A DNA stretch of 64,000 bases, taken from Burkholderiales bacterium. GTDB taxonomy: Bacteria > Pseudomonadota > Gammaproteobacteria > Burkholderiales > Burkholderiaceae_C. Positions 35,863-45,262 of the stretch are shown here, in pieces (position 1 is the stretch's first letter; each line of letters starts with the position of its first letter). Position numbers and translations under genes: made by a program. The stretch is taken from NCBI GenBank assembly GCA_029268225.1, contig JAJUGJ010000001.1, forward strand, positions 1 through 64,000, given 5' to 3'. The notes under the pieces were generated by a model that saw only the letters and a program-made list of their open reading frames with translations, ran no database searches and was not told where the DNA came from.

Positions 35863-36777
35863 ATGGACAAGAAGAGCATTGAAGCCCTGTACGACCGCTT
35901 CGAAACGACCGGCGTCACTGGCCCCGGCAACCCCCGCGTCAAGGCCGTCGTGCGCCGCCTGGTCACCGACCTGATGCTGGCCATCGAAGAGCTGGACATT
36001 CAGCCTGAAGAGTTCTGGGCTGGCCTGAACTACCTGAGCGAAGCCGGCCGCAACGGCGAGCTGGGCCTGATTGTCCCCGGCATCGGTCTGGAGCACTTCC
36101 TGGACCTGCGCATGGACGAAGCCGAAGCCAAGGCTGGCCTGACCGGCGGCACCCCCCGCACCATCGAAGGCCCGCTGTACGTGGCTGGCGCCCCTGTGGC
36201 CCACGGCGAAGTCCGCATGGACGACGGCACGCAGCCTGGCGAAATCGTGGTGATGACCGGTGTGGTGCGCGACGCCGCTGGCAACCCGATCCCCAACGCC
36301 AAGGTCGAAGCCTGGCACGCCAACCACCTGGGCAACTACTCGTACTTCGACAAGACCCAGAGCGACTTCAACCTGCGTCGCACCATCATGACCGACGCCA
36401 ACGGCCGCTACAAGTTCCGCTCGATCATGCCCGTCGGCTACAGCGTGCCTCCCGGCGGCTCGACCGACATCCTGCTGCAGCAACTGGGTCGCCACGGCCA
36501 TCGCCCGGCTCACATCCACTTCTTCGTCACCGCTGAAGGCTGCCGCAAGCTGACCACGCAGATCAACATCGAAAGCGATCCGCACCTGTGGGACGACTTC
36601 GCCTTCGGTACCCGCGAAGGTCTGGTGCCCCCGGTCAAGACCAACAGCGACGCCGCCGCCATGGCCGCACTGGGCACCGACAAGCCCTTCTACGAAATCG
36701 AATTCAACTTCGACATGCAGCCTGCCAAGGTTGAAGCCCCGGTGACCGACTTTGCCCGTCCCCGCGCTGCAGCCTGA
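35863..36777 (+). CDS. catA: catechol 1,2-dioxygenase
   Basis: A 304-residue non-heme Fe(III) intradiol dioxygenase that opens catechol to cis,cis-muconate. The N-terminal helical linker domain (FWAGLNYLSEAGRNGELGL) mediates dimerisation. The catalytic domain starts near residue 100 (GPLYVAGAPV). Iron ligands are a Tyr in LGNYSYFDK, a Tyr in the VGYSVP segment, and two His in RPAHIHFFV. A GAGGAGA ribosome-binding site precedes the ATG. Lies between catC and benA. Confidence 0.96.
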   Translation: MDKKSIEALYDRFETTGVTGPGNPRVKAVVRRLVTDLMLAIEELDIQPEEFWAGLNYLSEAGRNGELGLIVPGIGLEHFLDLRMDEAEAKAGLTGGTPRTIEGPLYVAGAPVAHGEVRMDDGTQPGEIVVMTGVVRDAAGNPIPNAKVEAWHANHLGNYSYFDKTQSDFNLRRTIMTDANGRYKFRSIMPVGYSVPPGGSTDILLQQLGRHGHRPAHIHFFVTAEGCRKLTTQINIESDPHLWDDFAFGTREGLVPPVKTNSDAAAMAALGTDKPFYEIEFNFDMQPAKVEAPVTDFARPRAAA

Positions 36778-36821
36778 TTGACTGACCGCACGTTCGTCCA
36801 CCTCACACGCTGAGACAAACC

Positions 36822-38183
36822 ATGAGCCACTCCGCATCTCTCGAAGGCGTCAAGGAACGCCTGGCAGACATGCTGGTCGAAGACCACGACCAGCACATCT
36901 ACCAACTCAACCGCGCCGCGTTCACTGATGCGGAGCTCTTTGAACTCGAGATGAAACACATCTTCGAGGGCAACTGGATCTATCTGGCCCACGAAAGCCA
37001 GATTCCCAATGTCAACGATTACCTGACGACGTACATCGGCCGTCAGCCCATCGTGATCACGCGCAACAAGGCGGGCGAACTCAATGCGGTCATCAACGCC
37101 TGCTCGCACCGCGGTGCGACGCTGGCTCGCCTGAAAAAGGGCAACAAGGCCAACTTCACCTGCACCTTCCACGGCTGGACGTTCAACAACAGCGGCAAGC
37201 TGCTGAAGGTCAAGGACGGCAACGGTGCTGGCTACCCCGAGTCCTTCAACCAGGACGGCAGCCACGACCTGAAGAAGGTGGCTCGTTTCGAGAGCTACCG
37301 CGGCTTCCTGTTCGGCAGCCTGAACCCCGACGTGCAACCCCTGACCGAGTTCCTGGGCGAATCCACCAAGATCATCGACATGATCGTGGACCAGTCGCCG
37401 GAAGGTCTGGAAGTGCTGCGTGGCTCGTCCACCTACACCTTTGACGCCAACTGGAAGCTGCAAGCCGAAAACGGCGCCGACGGCTACCACGTGAGCTCGG
37501 TGCACTGGAACTACGCGGCCACCACCAACCACCGCAAGCAGTCCGAAGCCGGTGACCAGATCAAGGCCATGGACGCAGGCAGCTGGGCCAAGCAAGGCGG
37601 CGGCTTCTACTCCTTCGACAACGGCCACATGCTGCTGTGGACGAAGTGGGCCAACCCGGAAGACCGTCCGGCCTTCCAGATCCGCGACGAGCTGGTCGAG
37701 AAGTTCGGCCAGGCCCGTGCCGACTGGATGATCGGTCACTCGCGCAACCTGTGCCTGTACCCCAATGTGTACCTGATGGACCAGTTCGGCTCGCAGATCC
37801 GCGTGCTGCGCCCCATCTCGGTGGACAAGACCGAAGTCACCATCTACTGCATCGCCCCCAAGGGTGAGTCCGACGAGGCCCGTGCCCGCCGTGTCCGTCA
37901 GTACGAAGACTTCTTCAATGCCACCGGCATGGCCACCCCGGACGACCTGGAAGAGTTCCGCGCTTGCCAGCAAGGCTACCAAGGCATTGCCCTGAAGTGG
38001 AACGACATGTGCCGCGGCGCCACCCACTGGGTGCAAGGCCCGGACGACGCTGCCAAGGAAATCAATCTGAATCCGAAGCTCAGCGGCGTGAAGACCGAAG
38101 ACGAAGGTCTGTACACCGAACAGCACCGCTACTGGCTCGAAACCATGCAGCGTGCCATCGAGATCGAGTCCAAGAAAGCCTGA
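36822..38183 (+). CDS. benA: benzoate 1,2-dioxygenase large (alpha) subunit
   Basis: A 453-residue Rieske oxygenase subunit that, with BenB and BenC, converts benzoate to the 1,2-cis-diol carboxylate. The Rieske [2Fe-2S] ligands are Cys94 and His96 (CSHRGAT) and Cys114 and His117 (CTFHGW). The mononuclear iron region [16 protein letters not shown] supplies the bridging Asp and two His. The C-terminal catalytic domain reads [17 protein letters not shown]. The short benzoate/toluate type is distinguished from naphthalene-type enzymes by this region and by the neighbours. Start ATG at 36822. Confidence 0.95.
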   Translation: MSHSASLEGVKERLADMLVEDHDQHIYQLNRAAFTDAELFELEMKHIFEGNWIYLAHESQIPNVNDYLTTYIGRQPIVITRNKAGELNAVINACSHRGATLARLKKGNKANFTCTFHGWTFNNSGKLLKVKDGNGAGYPESFNQDGSHDLKKVARFESYRGFLFGSLNPDVQPLTEFLGESTKIIDMIVDQSPEGLEVLRGSSTYTFDANWKLQAENGADGYHVSSVHWNYAATTNHRKQSEAGDQIKAMDAGSWAKQGGGFYSFDNGHMLLWTKWANPEDRPAFQIRDELVEKFGQARADWMIGHSRNLCLYPNVYLMDQFGSQIRVLRPISVDKTEVTIYCIAPKGESDEARARRVRQYEDFFNATGMATPDDLEEFRACQQGYQGIALKWNDMCRGATHWVQGPDDAAKEINLNPKLSGVKTEDEGLYTEQHRYWLETMQRAIEIESKKA

Positions 38184-38191
38184 GGCCCACC

Positions 38192-38680
38192 ATGAGCATG
38201 ACCATCGAACAAATCCAGGCCTTCCTGTACCGTGAAGCCCGTCTGCTGGATGACAAGCAGTGGGACGAATGGTTGGCCTGCTACCACCCGCAAGTTGAAT
38301 ACTGGATGCCCTCGTGGGACGACGACGGCCAGCTGGTGAGCGACCCGCAACGCGAAATCTCGTTGATCTACTACCCCAACCGGGGTGGCCTGGAAGACCG
38401 CGTCTTCCGCATCAAGACCGAGCGTTCGTCGGCCAGCACGCCTGAGCCCCGTACCGGCCACAACATCCACAACGTCGAAATCCTGTCGCAAGAAGGTTCG
38501 GAAGTGAAGGTGCGCTTCAACTGGCACACCCAGAGCTACCGCTACAACCACACCGACAGCTACTTCGGCACCTCCCACTACACGATCGACGTCAGCAGCG
38601 GTCAGCCGCTGATCAAGCGCAAGTACATCGTCCTCAAGAACGATTACGTGCACCACGTCATCGACGTCTATCACCTCTGA
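38192..38680 (+). CDS. benB: benzoate 1,2-dioxygenase small (beta) subunit
   Basis: A 162-residue structural subunit with the cone-shaped SnoaL/ring-hydroxylating beta fold. Family stretches include QIQAFLYREARLLDDKQWDE, HPQVEYWMPSW, LIYYPNRGGLEDRVFRIKT and the C-terminal KRKYIVLKNDYVHHVIDVYH. The ATG at 38192 is chosen because it follows the benA stop by eight bases and gives the normal length; the open frame reaching further upstream lies inside benA. Confidence 0.94.
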   Translation: MSMTIEQIQAFLYREARLLDDKQWDEWLACYHPQVEYWMPSWDDDGQLVSDPQREISLIYYPNRGGLEDRVFRIKTERSSASTPEPRTGHNIHNVEILSQEGSEVKVRFNWHTQSYRYNHTDSYFGTSHYTIDVSSGQPLIKRKYIVLKNDYVHHVIDVYHL

Positions 38681-38696
38681 TCCAGAGGAGCAGACC

Positions 38697-39704
38697 ATGA
38701 GCCACCACATTGCCCTTCAGTTTGAAGATGGGGTCACCCGCTTCATCGAAGCCAACCCCACCGAGACCGTCGCCGACGCCGCGTTCCGTCAAGGCATCAA
38801 CGTCCCCCTGGACTGCCGTGACGGCGCCTGCGGCACCTGCAAGTGCTTCGCCGAATCGGGCACCTACACGATGGGTGACTACATCGAAGACGCGCTGAGC
38901 GAAGACGAAGCCGAACAAGGCTACGTGCTGACCTGCCAGATGCGCGCCACCAGCGACTGCGTCGTGCGCATCCCGGCCTCGTCGGCCGTGTGCCGTACAC
39001 AGCAGGCCAACTTCGATGCCAAGATCGCCGACGTGCGCAAGCTGTCGGACAGCACCATCTCGCTGACCATCGAAGGCGACGCCCTCAACAAGCTCGCCTT
39101 CCTGCCGGGTCAGTACGTGAACCTGAAGGTGCCTGGCAGCGAGCAGACCCGCGCCTACTCGTTCAGCTCGATGCCGCGCGATGGCAAGGTCTCCTTCCTG
39201 ATCCGCAATGTGCCCGGTGGCCTGATGAGCACCTTCTTGACCAGCCTGGCCAAGACCGGTGACGACATGACCCTGGCCGGCCCCCTGGGCAGCTTCTACC
39301 TGCGCGACATCAAGCGTCCGCTGTTGATGCTGGCCGGTGGCACGGGCCTGGCCCCGTTCACCGCGATGCTGGAAAAGATCGCCGAACAAGGCAGCCCCTT
39401 CCCCCTGCACCTGATCTACGGCGTGACCAACGACGCCGATCTGGTGGACATGGACAAGCTCGAAGCGTTTGCCCAACGGATCCCCAACTTCACGTACACC
39501 GCGTGTGTGGCCAATCCGGAGAGCCCGTATCCCCACAAGGGCTACGTGACCCAGCACATCGAGCCCAAGCACCTCAACGACGGCGAAGTGGACATCTACC
39601 TGTGCGGCCCGCCTCCCATGGTCGAAGCCGTCAGCCAGTTCATCCGTGAACGTGGCATCCAGCCCGCCAACTTCTATTACGAGAAGTTCGCCGCCAGCGC
39701 CTGA
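38697..39704 (+). CDS. benC: benzoate 1,2-dioxygenase electron transfer component (reductase)
   Basis: A 335-residue reductase that passes electrons from NADH through FAD and a plant-type [2Fe-2S] cluster to BenAB. The ferredoxin domain is N-terminal, with ligands in CRDGACGTCKC and a later LTCQ. The FAD-binding barrel follows (LPGQYVNLKVPG, then RAYSFSSMPRDG), and the NAD domain carries LMLAGGTGLAPFTAML and the terminal CGPPPMVEAV. Start ATG at 38697 with GAGGAG before it, 16 bases after benB. A terminator-like hairpin follows. Confidence 0.95.
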   Translation: MSHHIALQFEDGVTRFIEANPTETVADAAFRQGINVPLDCRDGACGTCKCFAESGTYTMGDYIEDALSEDEAEQGYVLTCQMRATSDCVVRIPASSAVCRTQQANFDAKIADVRKLSDSTISLTIEGDALNKLAFLPGQYVNLKVPGSEQTRAYSFSSMPRDGKVSFLIRNVPGGLMSTFLTSLAKTGDDMTLAGPLGSFYLRDIKRPLLMLAGGTGLAPFTAMLEKIAEQGSPFPLHLIYGVTNDADLVDMDKLEAFAQRIPNFTYTACVANPESPYPHKGYVTQHIEPKHLNDGEVDIYLCGPPPMVEAVSQFIRERGIQPANFYYEKFAASA

Positions 39705-39722
39705 GCCTGAGCGCGCCCCCAC

Positions 39723-39748
39723 GCCCGTGTCCCTGCGGGCTTTTTTTT
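39723..39748 (+). terminator. terminator-like hairpin between benC and benD
   Basis: A 5-bp GC stem (GCCCG/CGGGC) with an 8-base loop is followed by eight T residues, ending 22 bases before the benD start. It is short but has a perfect U-tract, so it may only partly stop transcription before benD. Confidence 0.65.
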
Positions 39749-39769
39749 GCACAACTTGGGCCGTTTGAC

Positions 39770-40540
39770 ATGAATCAACGTTTCAACGAAAAGGTGGCCG
39801 TGGTCACCGGCACCGCGCAGGGCATCGGCCGTCGCGTGGTAGAGCGCATGGTGGAAGAAGGTGGCCGCGTGGTCGCGGTGGACCGCTCCGAACTCGTGCA
39901 CGAGTTGAAGACCGAGTTCGGCGACAAGGTCCTGACCTTGACCGCCGACCTGGAACAGCACGCCGACTGCCAGCGCGTGATGGACGAAGCCGCCAAGCAC
40001 TTTGGTCGCATCGACATCCTGGTCAACAACGTGGGCGGCACGATCTGGGCCAAGCCCTTCGAGCACTACCAGACCAACGAGATCGAAGCCGAAGTGCGTC
40101 GCTCGCTGTTCCCGACCCTGTGGTGCTGCCACGCTGCCCTGCCCTACATGCTGGCGCAAGGCCAAGGGGCCATCGTCAACGTGTCGTCGGTGGCCACCCG
40201 TGGCATGAACCGCGTGCCCTACGGCGCAGCCAAGGGCGGCGTCAACGCCCTCACGGCTTGCCTGGCCATGGAAACCGCGGAGCGCGGCGTGCGTGTCAAC
40301 GCCACCGCTCCGGGCGGCACCGAAGCCCCTCCGCGCCGCATCCCCCGCAACACCGCCGAACAGTCTCCACAAGAAAAGGTCTGGTACCAGGGCATCGTCG
40401 ACCAGACGGTGTCGTCCAGCCTGATGAAGCGCTACGGGACGATCGACGAGCAAGTCGGCGCCATCTTGTTCCTGGCCTCCGACGAGGCCTCCTACATCAC
40501 CGGGGTCACGCTGCCTGTCGCGGGCGGTGACCTGGGCTGA
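39770..40540 (+). CDS. benD: benzoate cis-diol dehydrogenase
   Basis: A 256-residue short-chain dehydrogenase that oxidises and decarboxylates 1,6-dihydroxycyclohexa-2,4-diene-1-carboxylate to catechol with NAD+. The cofactor motif TGTAQGIG is at about residues 14-21, with NNVGGTIW at about 84 and the catalytic Ser in VNVSSVA. YGAAK supplies the Tyr-Lys pair near residue 152, and the segment ends YITGVTLPVAGGDLG. Start ATG at 39770, separated from benC by a hairpin with a T-run. Confidence 0.94.
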   Translation: MNQRFNEKVAVVTGTAQGIGRRVVERMVEEGGRVVAVDRSELVHELKTEFGDKVLTLTADLEQHADCQRVMDEAAKHFGRIDILVNNVGGTIWAKPFEHYQTNEIEAEVRRSLFPTLWCCHAALPYMLAQGQGAIVNVSSVATRGMNRVPYGAAKGGVNALTACLAMETAERGVRVNATAPGGTEAPPRRIPRNTAEQSPQEKVWYQGIVDQTVSSSLMKRYGTIDEQVGAILFLASDEASYITGVTLPVAGGDLG

Positions 40541-40571
40541 TTGCTCTTTCTGTTTCTGATCACTCCTTTCA

Positions 40572-40602
40572 AGGGGGCCCTCCTCCAGCCCCCTCTTTTT
40601 TG
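40572..40602 (+). terminator. terminator after benD
   Basis: Stem AGGGGGC/GCCCCCT (40572-40578 and 40588-40594) with a nine-base loop, followed by CTTTTTT. It separates benD from benK, so benK probably has its own promoter in the 50 bases before its start. Confidence 0.75.
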
Positions 40603-40654
40603 ACCCTCTTGTCCGAATTTCCTAAGTGTTAACCCTAATGCACAGAGGTGCGCC

Positions 40655-42010
40655 ATGCAGAAAATAGACGCCAACAAAATCATCGACGAGGCCAAGTTCA
40701 ACCCATTCCATTGGATGGTGCTGTTCTGGTGCGCGCTCATCATCATCTTCGACGGCTACGACCTCGTCATCTACGGCGTGGTCCTGCCCGTGCTGATGAA
40801 AGAGTGGAACCTCAGCCCCCTGGAGGCCGGCGCCCTGGGCAGCTATGCCTTGTTCGGCATGATGGCCGGTGCGCTCATCTTCGGACCGCTGTCCGACAAG
40901 ATCGGCCGCAAAAAGGCCATCACGATCTGCGTGGTGCTGTTCAGCGGCTTCACGGTGCTCAACGGCTTTGCCCGTAACCCGACGGAATTCGGCATCTGCC
41001 GCTTCATCGCCGGTCTGGGCATCGGCGGGGTCATGCCCAACGTGGTCGCCCTGATGAGCGAGTACGCGCCCAAGAAGATCCGCAGCACGCTGGTCGCCAT
41101 CATGTTCAGCGGCTACTCGGTGGGCGGCATGCTCTCGGCAGGCCTGGGCATGGTCCTGCTGCCGAGCTACGGCTGGCAATCGGTGTTCTACGTCGCCGGC
41201 ATCCCCCTGTTGCTGCTGCCCCTGATCATGAAGTTCCTGCCGGAGTCGGTGGGCTTCATGGTCAAGCAAGGCCGCACGCAAGAGGCTGCCGACGTGCTGG
41301 CCCGCGTGCAACCGGGCTTCAAGCTGAAGGCCGGTGAGCAACTGGAAGCCGCTGCCGGCGGCAAGGCCAAGGGTGGCAACGTGCTCGACCTGTTCCGCGA
41401 AGGCCGTGCCCTGCAGACCCTGATGCTGTGGGTTGCCTTCTTCTGCTGCCTGCTGATGGTCTACGCCCTGGCTTCGTGGCTGCCCAAGCTGATGACCAAG
41501 GCCGGCTACGGTCTGGGTTCGAGCCTGAGCTTCCTGCTGGTGCTGAACTTCGGCGCCATCTTCGGCGCGGTCGGTGGCGGCTGGCTGGGTGACAAGTTCA
41601 ACATGCCTCGCGTTCTCATGGCTTTCTGCGCCATCGCGGCCGCTTCGCTGTGCCTGTTGGGCTTCAAGAGCTCGACCGGCGTGCTCTACACCCTGATCGC
41701 CATCGCAGGTGCCACCACCATCGGCACGCAGATCCTGTTGTACGCCCTGGGCGCCCAGTTCTACAGCATGTCCATCCGCTCCACCGGCCTGGGTTGGGCC
41801 TCGGGCATCGGTCGCAACGGCGCCATCGTCGGCCCCATCCTGGGTGGCGCACTGATGGCCGCTGAACTGCCGCTGCAGGCCAACTTCCTGGCCTTCGCCA
41901 TCCCGGGCGCCATCGCCGCCGTGGCCATGACGGTGTTCAGCCTGCGCGAGCAAGCCCGTCAGCGCCAGGACGTGACACAACTGCGCACCAAGCCAGCGAC
42001 CGCTGCTTAA
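40655..42010 (+). CDS. benK: benzoate MFS transporter BenK (AAHS family)
   Basis: A 451-residue, 12-helix major facilitator of the aromatic acid:H+ symporter family. The signature between helices 2 and 3 is GPLSDKIGRKKA. Asp residues lie in the first helix (IIIFDGYDLVIYG), as required for aromatic acid import, and the later loop has GGWLGDKF. It is the second benzoate importer here besides BenE. Start ATG at 40655 with AGAGGTG upstream. A strong terminator follows. A closely related substrate such as 4-hydroxybenzoate is possible, but the context favours benzoate. Confidence 0.88.
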   Translation: MQKIDANKIIDEAKFNPFHWMVLFWCALIIIFDGYDLVIYGVVLPVLMKEWNLSPLEAGALGSYALFGMMAGALIFGPLSDKIGRKKAITICVVLFSGFTVLNGFARNPTEFGICRFIAGLGIGGVMPNVVALMSEYAPKKIRSTLVAIMFSGYSVGGMLSAGLGMVLLPSYGWQSVFYVAGIPLLLLPLIMKFLPESVGFMVKQGRTQEAADVLARVQPGFKLKAGEQLEAAAGGKAKGGNVLDLFREGRALQTLMLWVAFFCCLLMVYALASWLPKLMTKAGYGLGSSLSFLLVLNFGAIFGAVGGGWLGDKFNMPRVLMAFCAIAAASLCLLGFKSSTGVLYTLIAIAGATTIGTQILLYALGAQFYSMSIRSTGLGWASGIGRNGAIVGPILGGALMAAELPLQANFLAFAIPGAIAAVAMTVFSLREQARQRQDVTQLRTKPATAA

Positions 42011-42026
42011 GGGATAACACGCAAAA

Positions 42027-42059
42027 AAAGGGGCGCCACCGGAAGGTGAGCGCCCCTTT
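42027..42059 (+). terminator. terminator after benK
   Basis: Stem AAAGGGGCGC-CACC/GGTG-A-GCGCCCCTTT with a GGAA loop and one bulged A, preceded by an A-run. It can work in both directions. Confidence 0.85.
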
Positions 42060-42214
42060 GGTCGTGACAACTTTGAACAGAGTTCGTGCATTTATGACGC
42101 AGCGTTGCTCAAAACACCTCGTGCAATCTTGTCAAAAGTCATTTATGCTGCAATGCAACATGCTCGATATCAGAGGCATGCTTTTCGACGACACCGACAC
42201 CCGAAGGTCACGCC

Positions 42215-43516
42215 ATGCTCTACCAACTCTACGAAACCAACCGCGCCTGGCTCAGCCCTTTCTCTGAGTTTGCCAGTGCGGCCTCCAAGCTCTACAGCAA
42301 CCCGCTGTCGCCCTTTGCGCACCTGCCCTCCTCGCACCGCTTTTCGGCGGGTTTCGATCTGGCCAGCCGCCTGACCAAAGAGTACGAAAAGCCGGAATTC
42401 GACATCAACCAGGTGACGGTCGATGGCGTGGACGTGGTGATCCAGGAAAAGATCGTCGAAACCAAGCCTTTCTGCCGCCTGCTGCGCTTCAAGCGCTTCA
42501 CCGACGACGCGGCCATGCTCACCAAGATGCGTGACCAGCCCTCGGTGCTGGTGGTGGCCCCCTTGTCCGGTCACCACGCCACGCTGCTGCGCGACACCGT
42601 GCGCACCCTGCTGCAAGACCACAAGGTCTACATCACCGACTGGATCGACGCCCGCATGGTGCCGCTGGAAGACGGTGCGTTCCACCTCGACGACTACGTC
42701 AATTACGTGCAGGACTTCATCCGCAAAGTGGGCCCGAACGTGCACGTGATCTCGGTGTGTCAGCCCACCGTGCCAGTGCTGGCAGCCGTCTCGCTGATGG
42801 CCAGCCGCGGCGAGCCCACCCCGCTGACCATGACCATGATGGGTGGCCCCATCGACGCCAGCCGCTCGCCGACTGCTGTGAACAACCTGGCCACCAACAA
42901 GTCCTTCTCGTGGTTCGAGAACAACGTGATCTACAAGGTGCCGCAGAACTACCCCGGCGCTGGCCGTGAGGTCTACCCCGGCTTCCTGCAGCACACCGGC
43001 TTCGTGGCCATGAACCCCGACCGCCACGCCACCTCTCACTACGACTACTTCCTCGACCTGATCCGCGGCGACGACGACAACGCCGAGGCCCACCGCAAGT
43101 TCTACGACGAGTACAACGCCGTCCTGGACATGCCGGCCGAGTACTACCTGGACACCATCCGCACAGTGTTCCAGGAGTTCGCACTGGTGAAGGGCACCTG
43201 GGAGGTGCGCAATCCTGAAGGCAAGAAGGAGTTCGTGCGTCCGCAAGACATCACCACGACCGCCTTGCTGACCATCGAGGGCGAGCTCGACGACATCTCC
43301 GGTTCGGGCCAGACCCGTGCCGCGCAAGACCTGTGCAGCGGCATCCCTGAGAAGGACAAGAAGCACTACGAGGTGGCGGGAGCCGGTCACTACGGCATCT
43401 TCTCGGGCCGTCGCTGGCGCGAGTACGCCTACCCCGAGATCCGCGCCTTCATCCTCGCCCACAACCGCCCCTCTCAGGCAGGTCAAGGTCAGACACTCAA
43501 GGGCATCGCCGCCTGA
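42215..43516 (+). CDS. phaZ: intracellular polyhydroxyalkanoate depolymerase
   Basis: A 433-residue intracellular PHA depolymerase of the Ralstonia PhaZ1 type, releasing 3-hydroxybutyrate units from storage granules. The catalytic nucleophile is the Cys of VCQPT at residue 182, matching the known Cys183. The rest of the alpha/beta hydrolase fold is seen in [35 protein letters not shown] (acid) and [15 protein letters not shown] (His). Start ATG at 42215. A TGC-rich stretch 50-70 bases upstream (CTGCAATGCAACATGC) recalls PhaR operators, but this is weak. It is a single gene with the hairpin of benK before it. Confidence 0.92.
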   Translation: MLYQLYETNRAWLSPFSEFASAASKLYSNPLSPFAHLPSSHRFSAGFDLASRLTKEYEKPEFDINQVTVDGVDVVIQEKIVETKPFCRLLRFKRFTDDAAMLTKMRDQPSVLVVAPLSGHHATLLRDTVRTLLQDHKVYITDWIDARMVPLEDGAFHLDDYVNYVQDFIRKVGPNVHVISVCQPTVPVLAAVSLMASRGEPTPLTMTMMGGPIDASRSPTAVNNLATNKSFSWFENNVIYKVPQNYPGAGREVYPGFLQHTGFVAMNPDRHATSHYDYFLDLIRGDDDNAEAHRKFYDEYNAVLDMPAEYYLDTIRTVFQEFALVKGTWEVRNPEGKKEFVRPQDITTTALLTIEGELDDISGSGQTRAAQDLCSGIPEKDKKHYEVAGAGHYGIFSGRRWREYAYPEIRAFILAHNRPSQAGQGQTLKGIAA

Positions 43517-43548
43517 TCCACCCGGGGCTTGTACACTGCGGCGCCATC

Positions 43549-44205
43549 ATGGACGCCGAACAGATCAACGCCCTTTTGCCGCAAACGCAGTGCACGCGCT
43601 GCGGCTATCCTGATTGCGCCAGCTACGCCCAGGCCATTGCCGAGGGCGAAGCGGGCATCAACCAGTGCCCGCCGGGTGGAGCCGAGGGTGTGCGTCGCTT
43701 GGCGGCCCTCACCGGTCTGCCCGAGTTGCCACTGGATCCAGAGTTTGGCCTGGAAGGCCCTCGGACCCTGGCCGTGATCGACGAGGCCTGGTGCATCGGT
43801 TGCACACTGTGCATCCAGGCCTGCCCGGTGGACTGCATCATCGGCACCAACAAGCAGTTGCATACCGTCATCGAAGACCAGTGCACCGGATGCGAACTGT
43901 GCCTGCCCGTCTGCCCGGTGGACTGCATCACCTTGGTGCCGGCTCACCCCGAACCAGCCCCCACCGGCTGGGCGGCTTGGTCGGCGACACAGGCCGATGA
44001 CGCACGCGCCCGCTACACGTTTCGGTCAAAGAGGCTCATCCAGGCCAAGGCCGACAACGAAGCGCGCCTGCTGGCCAAGGGCGAGCACAAGGCCCAGGAC
44101 CTGGCTGCCGCCTCCAAGCTCACCGACCCGGCTCAACTCGACCACAAGCGCAGCATGATCGAAGCCGCCCTGGCCCGCGCCCGTGCAAGACGGGGACAAA
44201 GCTGA
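43549..44205 (+). CDS. rsxB: RnfB/RsxB-type ferredoxin
   Basis: A 218-residue iron-sulfur protein. The N-terminal [4Fe-4S] segment has the four-Cys pattern [10 protein letters not shown] with later Cys in NQCPPGG. Two further [4Fe-4S] motifs are [15 protein letters not shown] and [15 protein letters not shown] at about residues 82-126. The C-terminal tail is helical and basic. In complexes it relays electrons between NADH/ferredoxin and membrane partners. No other rnf/rsx subunit gene is in the window and no N-terminal membrane anchor is seen, so it may act alone as in other betaproteobacteria (family recollection). Confidence 0.88.
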   Translation: MDAEQINALLPQTQCTRCGYPDCASYAQAIAEGEAGINQCPPGGAEGVRRLAALTGLPELPLDPEFGLEGPRTLAVIDEAWCIGCTLCIQACPVDCIIGTNKQLHTVIEDQCTGCELCLPVCPVDCITLVPAHPEPAPTGWAAWSATQADDARARYTFRSKRLIQAKADNEARLLAKGEHKAQDLAAASKLTDPAQLDHKRSMIEAALARARARRGQS

Positions 44206-44310
44206 GGCAAACCCTGATATGGGGGTCATCCCCGTGTCATTCTTGGCGTGAAAAATGCATGCTATCGCTGTGAACAGCCACAGCGCCGCTGTTCATGTAT
44301 TGGAGAAGCC

Positions 44311-44526
44311 ATGCGCGCCCTGATGAACCTCGCCATTGAACCCGCCCTCAAGCTGTTTGAAGTCTCGACCCTGGTCGTGATCAACCCGTCGCAGCAAGCT
44401 GTCCAACGTGTCCTGAAGGTCATGGCCAACACGCCCATGGGTGCCGTCAAGATCGTGCGAGACCGCTACCCCCGTTCGCGCCGCCACGAAGTGCTGTCCT
44501 GCATGGAGCTGGGCGCCGCTTTCTGA
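44311..44526 (+). CDS. small conserved hypothetical protein
   Basis: A 71-residue protein with no recognised function. It begins MRALMNLAIEPALKLFEVST and ends in a basic segment (VRDRYPRSRRHEVLSCMEL). An in-frame ATG at 44248 would add 21 Cys-rich residues (CYRCEQPQRRCSC), a short CxxC...CxC metal-site-like stretch that may or may not be translated. I prefer 44311 because the conserved-looking part starts there, with GGAGAAGCC just before it. Confidence 0.6.
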   Translation: MRALMNLAIEPALKLFEVSTLVVINPSQQAVQRVLKVMANTPMGAVKIVRDRYPRSRRHEVLSCMELGAAF

Positions 44527-44624
44527 CCTCTTGAAGACGCCGCCACCGACCTGATTTATTCTGTGGGTTGTCCGGCTGTATGCCGCCTTGCGGCACCGGC
44601 CCCTCCTGATCAGAAAGGTTTGCG

Positions 44625-45254
44625 ATGTCCGCGTCACGATTCGCCCCCTCGCCCCTGGCCCGCCGTGCTGCCAGCCTCAGTCTGGCCATCGCATTGGTCA
44701 TGCCCCTGACGGGCTGTGGCTACAACGACTTCCAACGCCTGGATGAGGCCACCAAGGCCTCCTGGTCCGAGGTGCTCAACCAGTACCAGCGCCGCGCCGA
44801 CCTGATCCCCAACATCGTCGCCACCGTCAAGGGCGAAGCCAACTTCGAGCAGGAAACCCTGACCAAGGTGGTGGAGGCGCGCGCCAAGGCCACCAGCATC
44901 CAGGCCACGCCCGAGCTGATCAACAATCCCGAGGCTTTCGCCAAGTTCCAGCAAGCCCAGGGCGAGCTGTCCGGCGCCCTGTCGCGCCTGTTGGTGGTCA
45001 GCGAGAACTACCCCAACCTCAAGGCCAACCAGGGCTTCCAGGACCTGCGCATCCAGCTCGAAGGCACCGAAAACCGCATCACCGTGGCCCGCAACCGCTA
45101 CATCGAGTCGGTGCAGGCCTACAACGTGCTGGCCCGCAGCTTCCCGACCAACCTGACGGCCATGGTCTTCAGCTACGCGCCCAAGCCCAACTTCACGGTG
45201 CAAAACGAAGCCCAGATTTCCGCGCCGCCCACGGTCGATTTCGGCAAGAAGTGA
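44625..45254 (+). CDS. LemA family lipoprotein
   Basis: A 209-residue envelope protein. The signal peptide ends in lipobox LTGC (Cys31). The LemA coiled-coil domain follows: NDFQRLDEATKASWSEVLNQ, YQRRADLIPNIVATVKGEAN, later LKANQGFQDLRIQLEGTENR and RNRYIESVQAYN. The family is widespread and usually encoded with TPM-domain proteins, as here. Its function is not settled; roles in membrane quality control have been suggested. Overlaps or touches the next gene by its stop codon. Confidence 0.92.
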   Translation: MSASRFAPSPLARRAASLSLAIALVMPLTGCGYNDFQRLDEATKASWSEVLNQYQRRADLIPNIVATVKGEANFEQETLTKVVEARAKATSIQATPELINNPEAFAKFQQAQGELSGALSRLLVVSENYPNLKANQGFQDLRIQLEGTENRITVARNRYIESVQAYNVLARSFPTNLTAMVFSYAPKPNFTVQNEAQISAPPTVDFGKK

Positions 45255-45262
45255 GGCTCGCC

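Noticed and set aside
42129-42157. Possible phaZ promoter TTGTCA with a downstream -10
   Set aside because: No acceptable -10 hexamer at 16-18 bp spacing; too weak to list.
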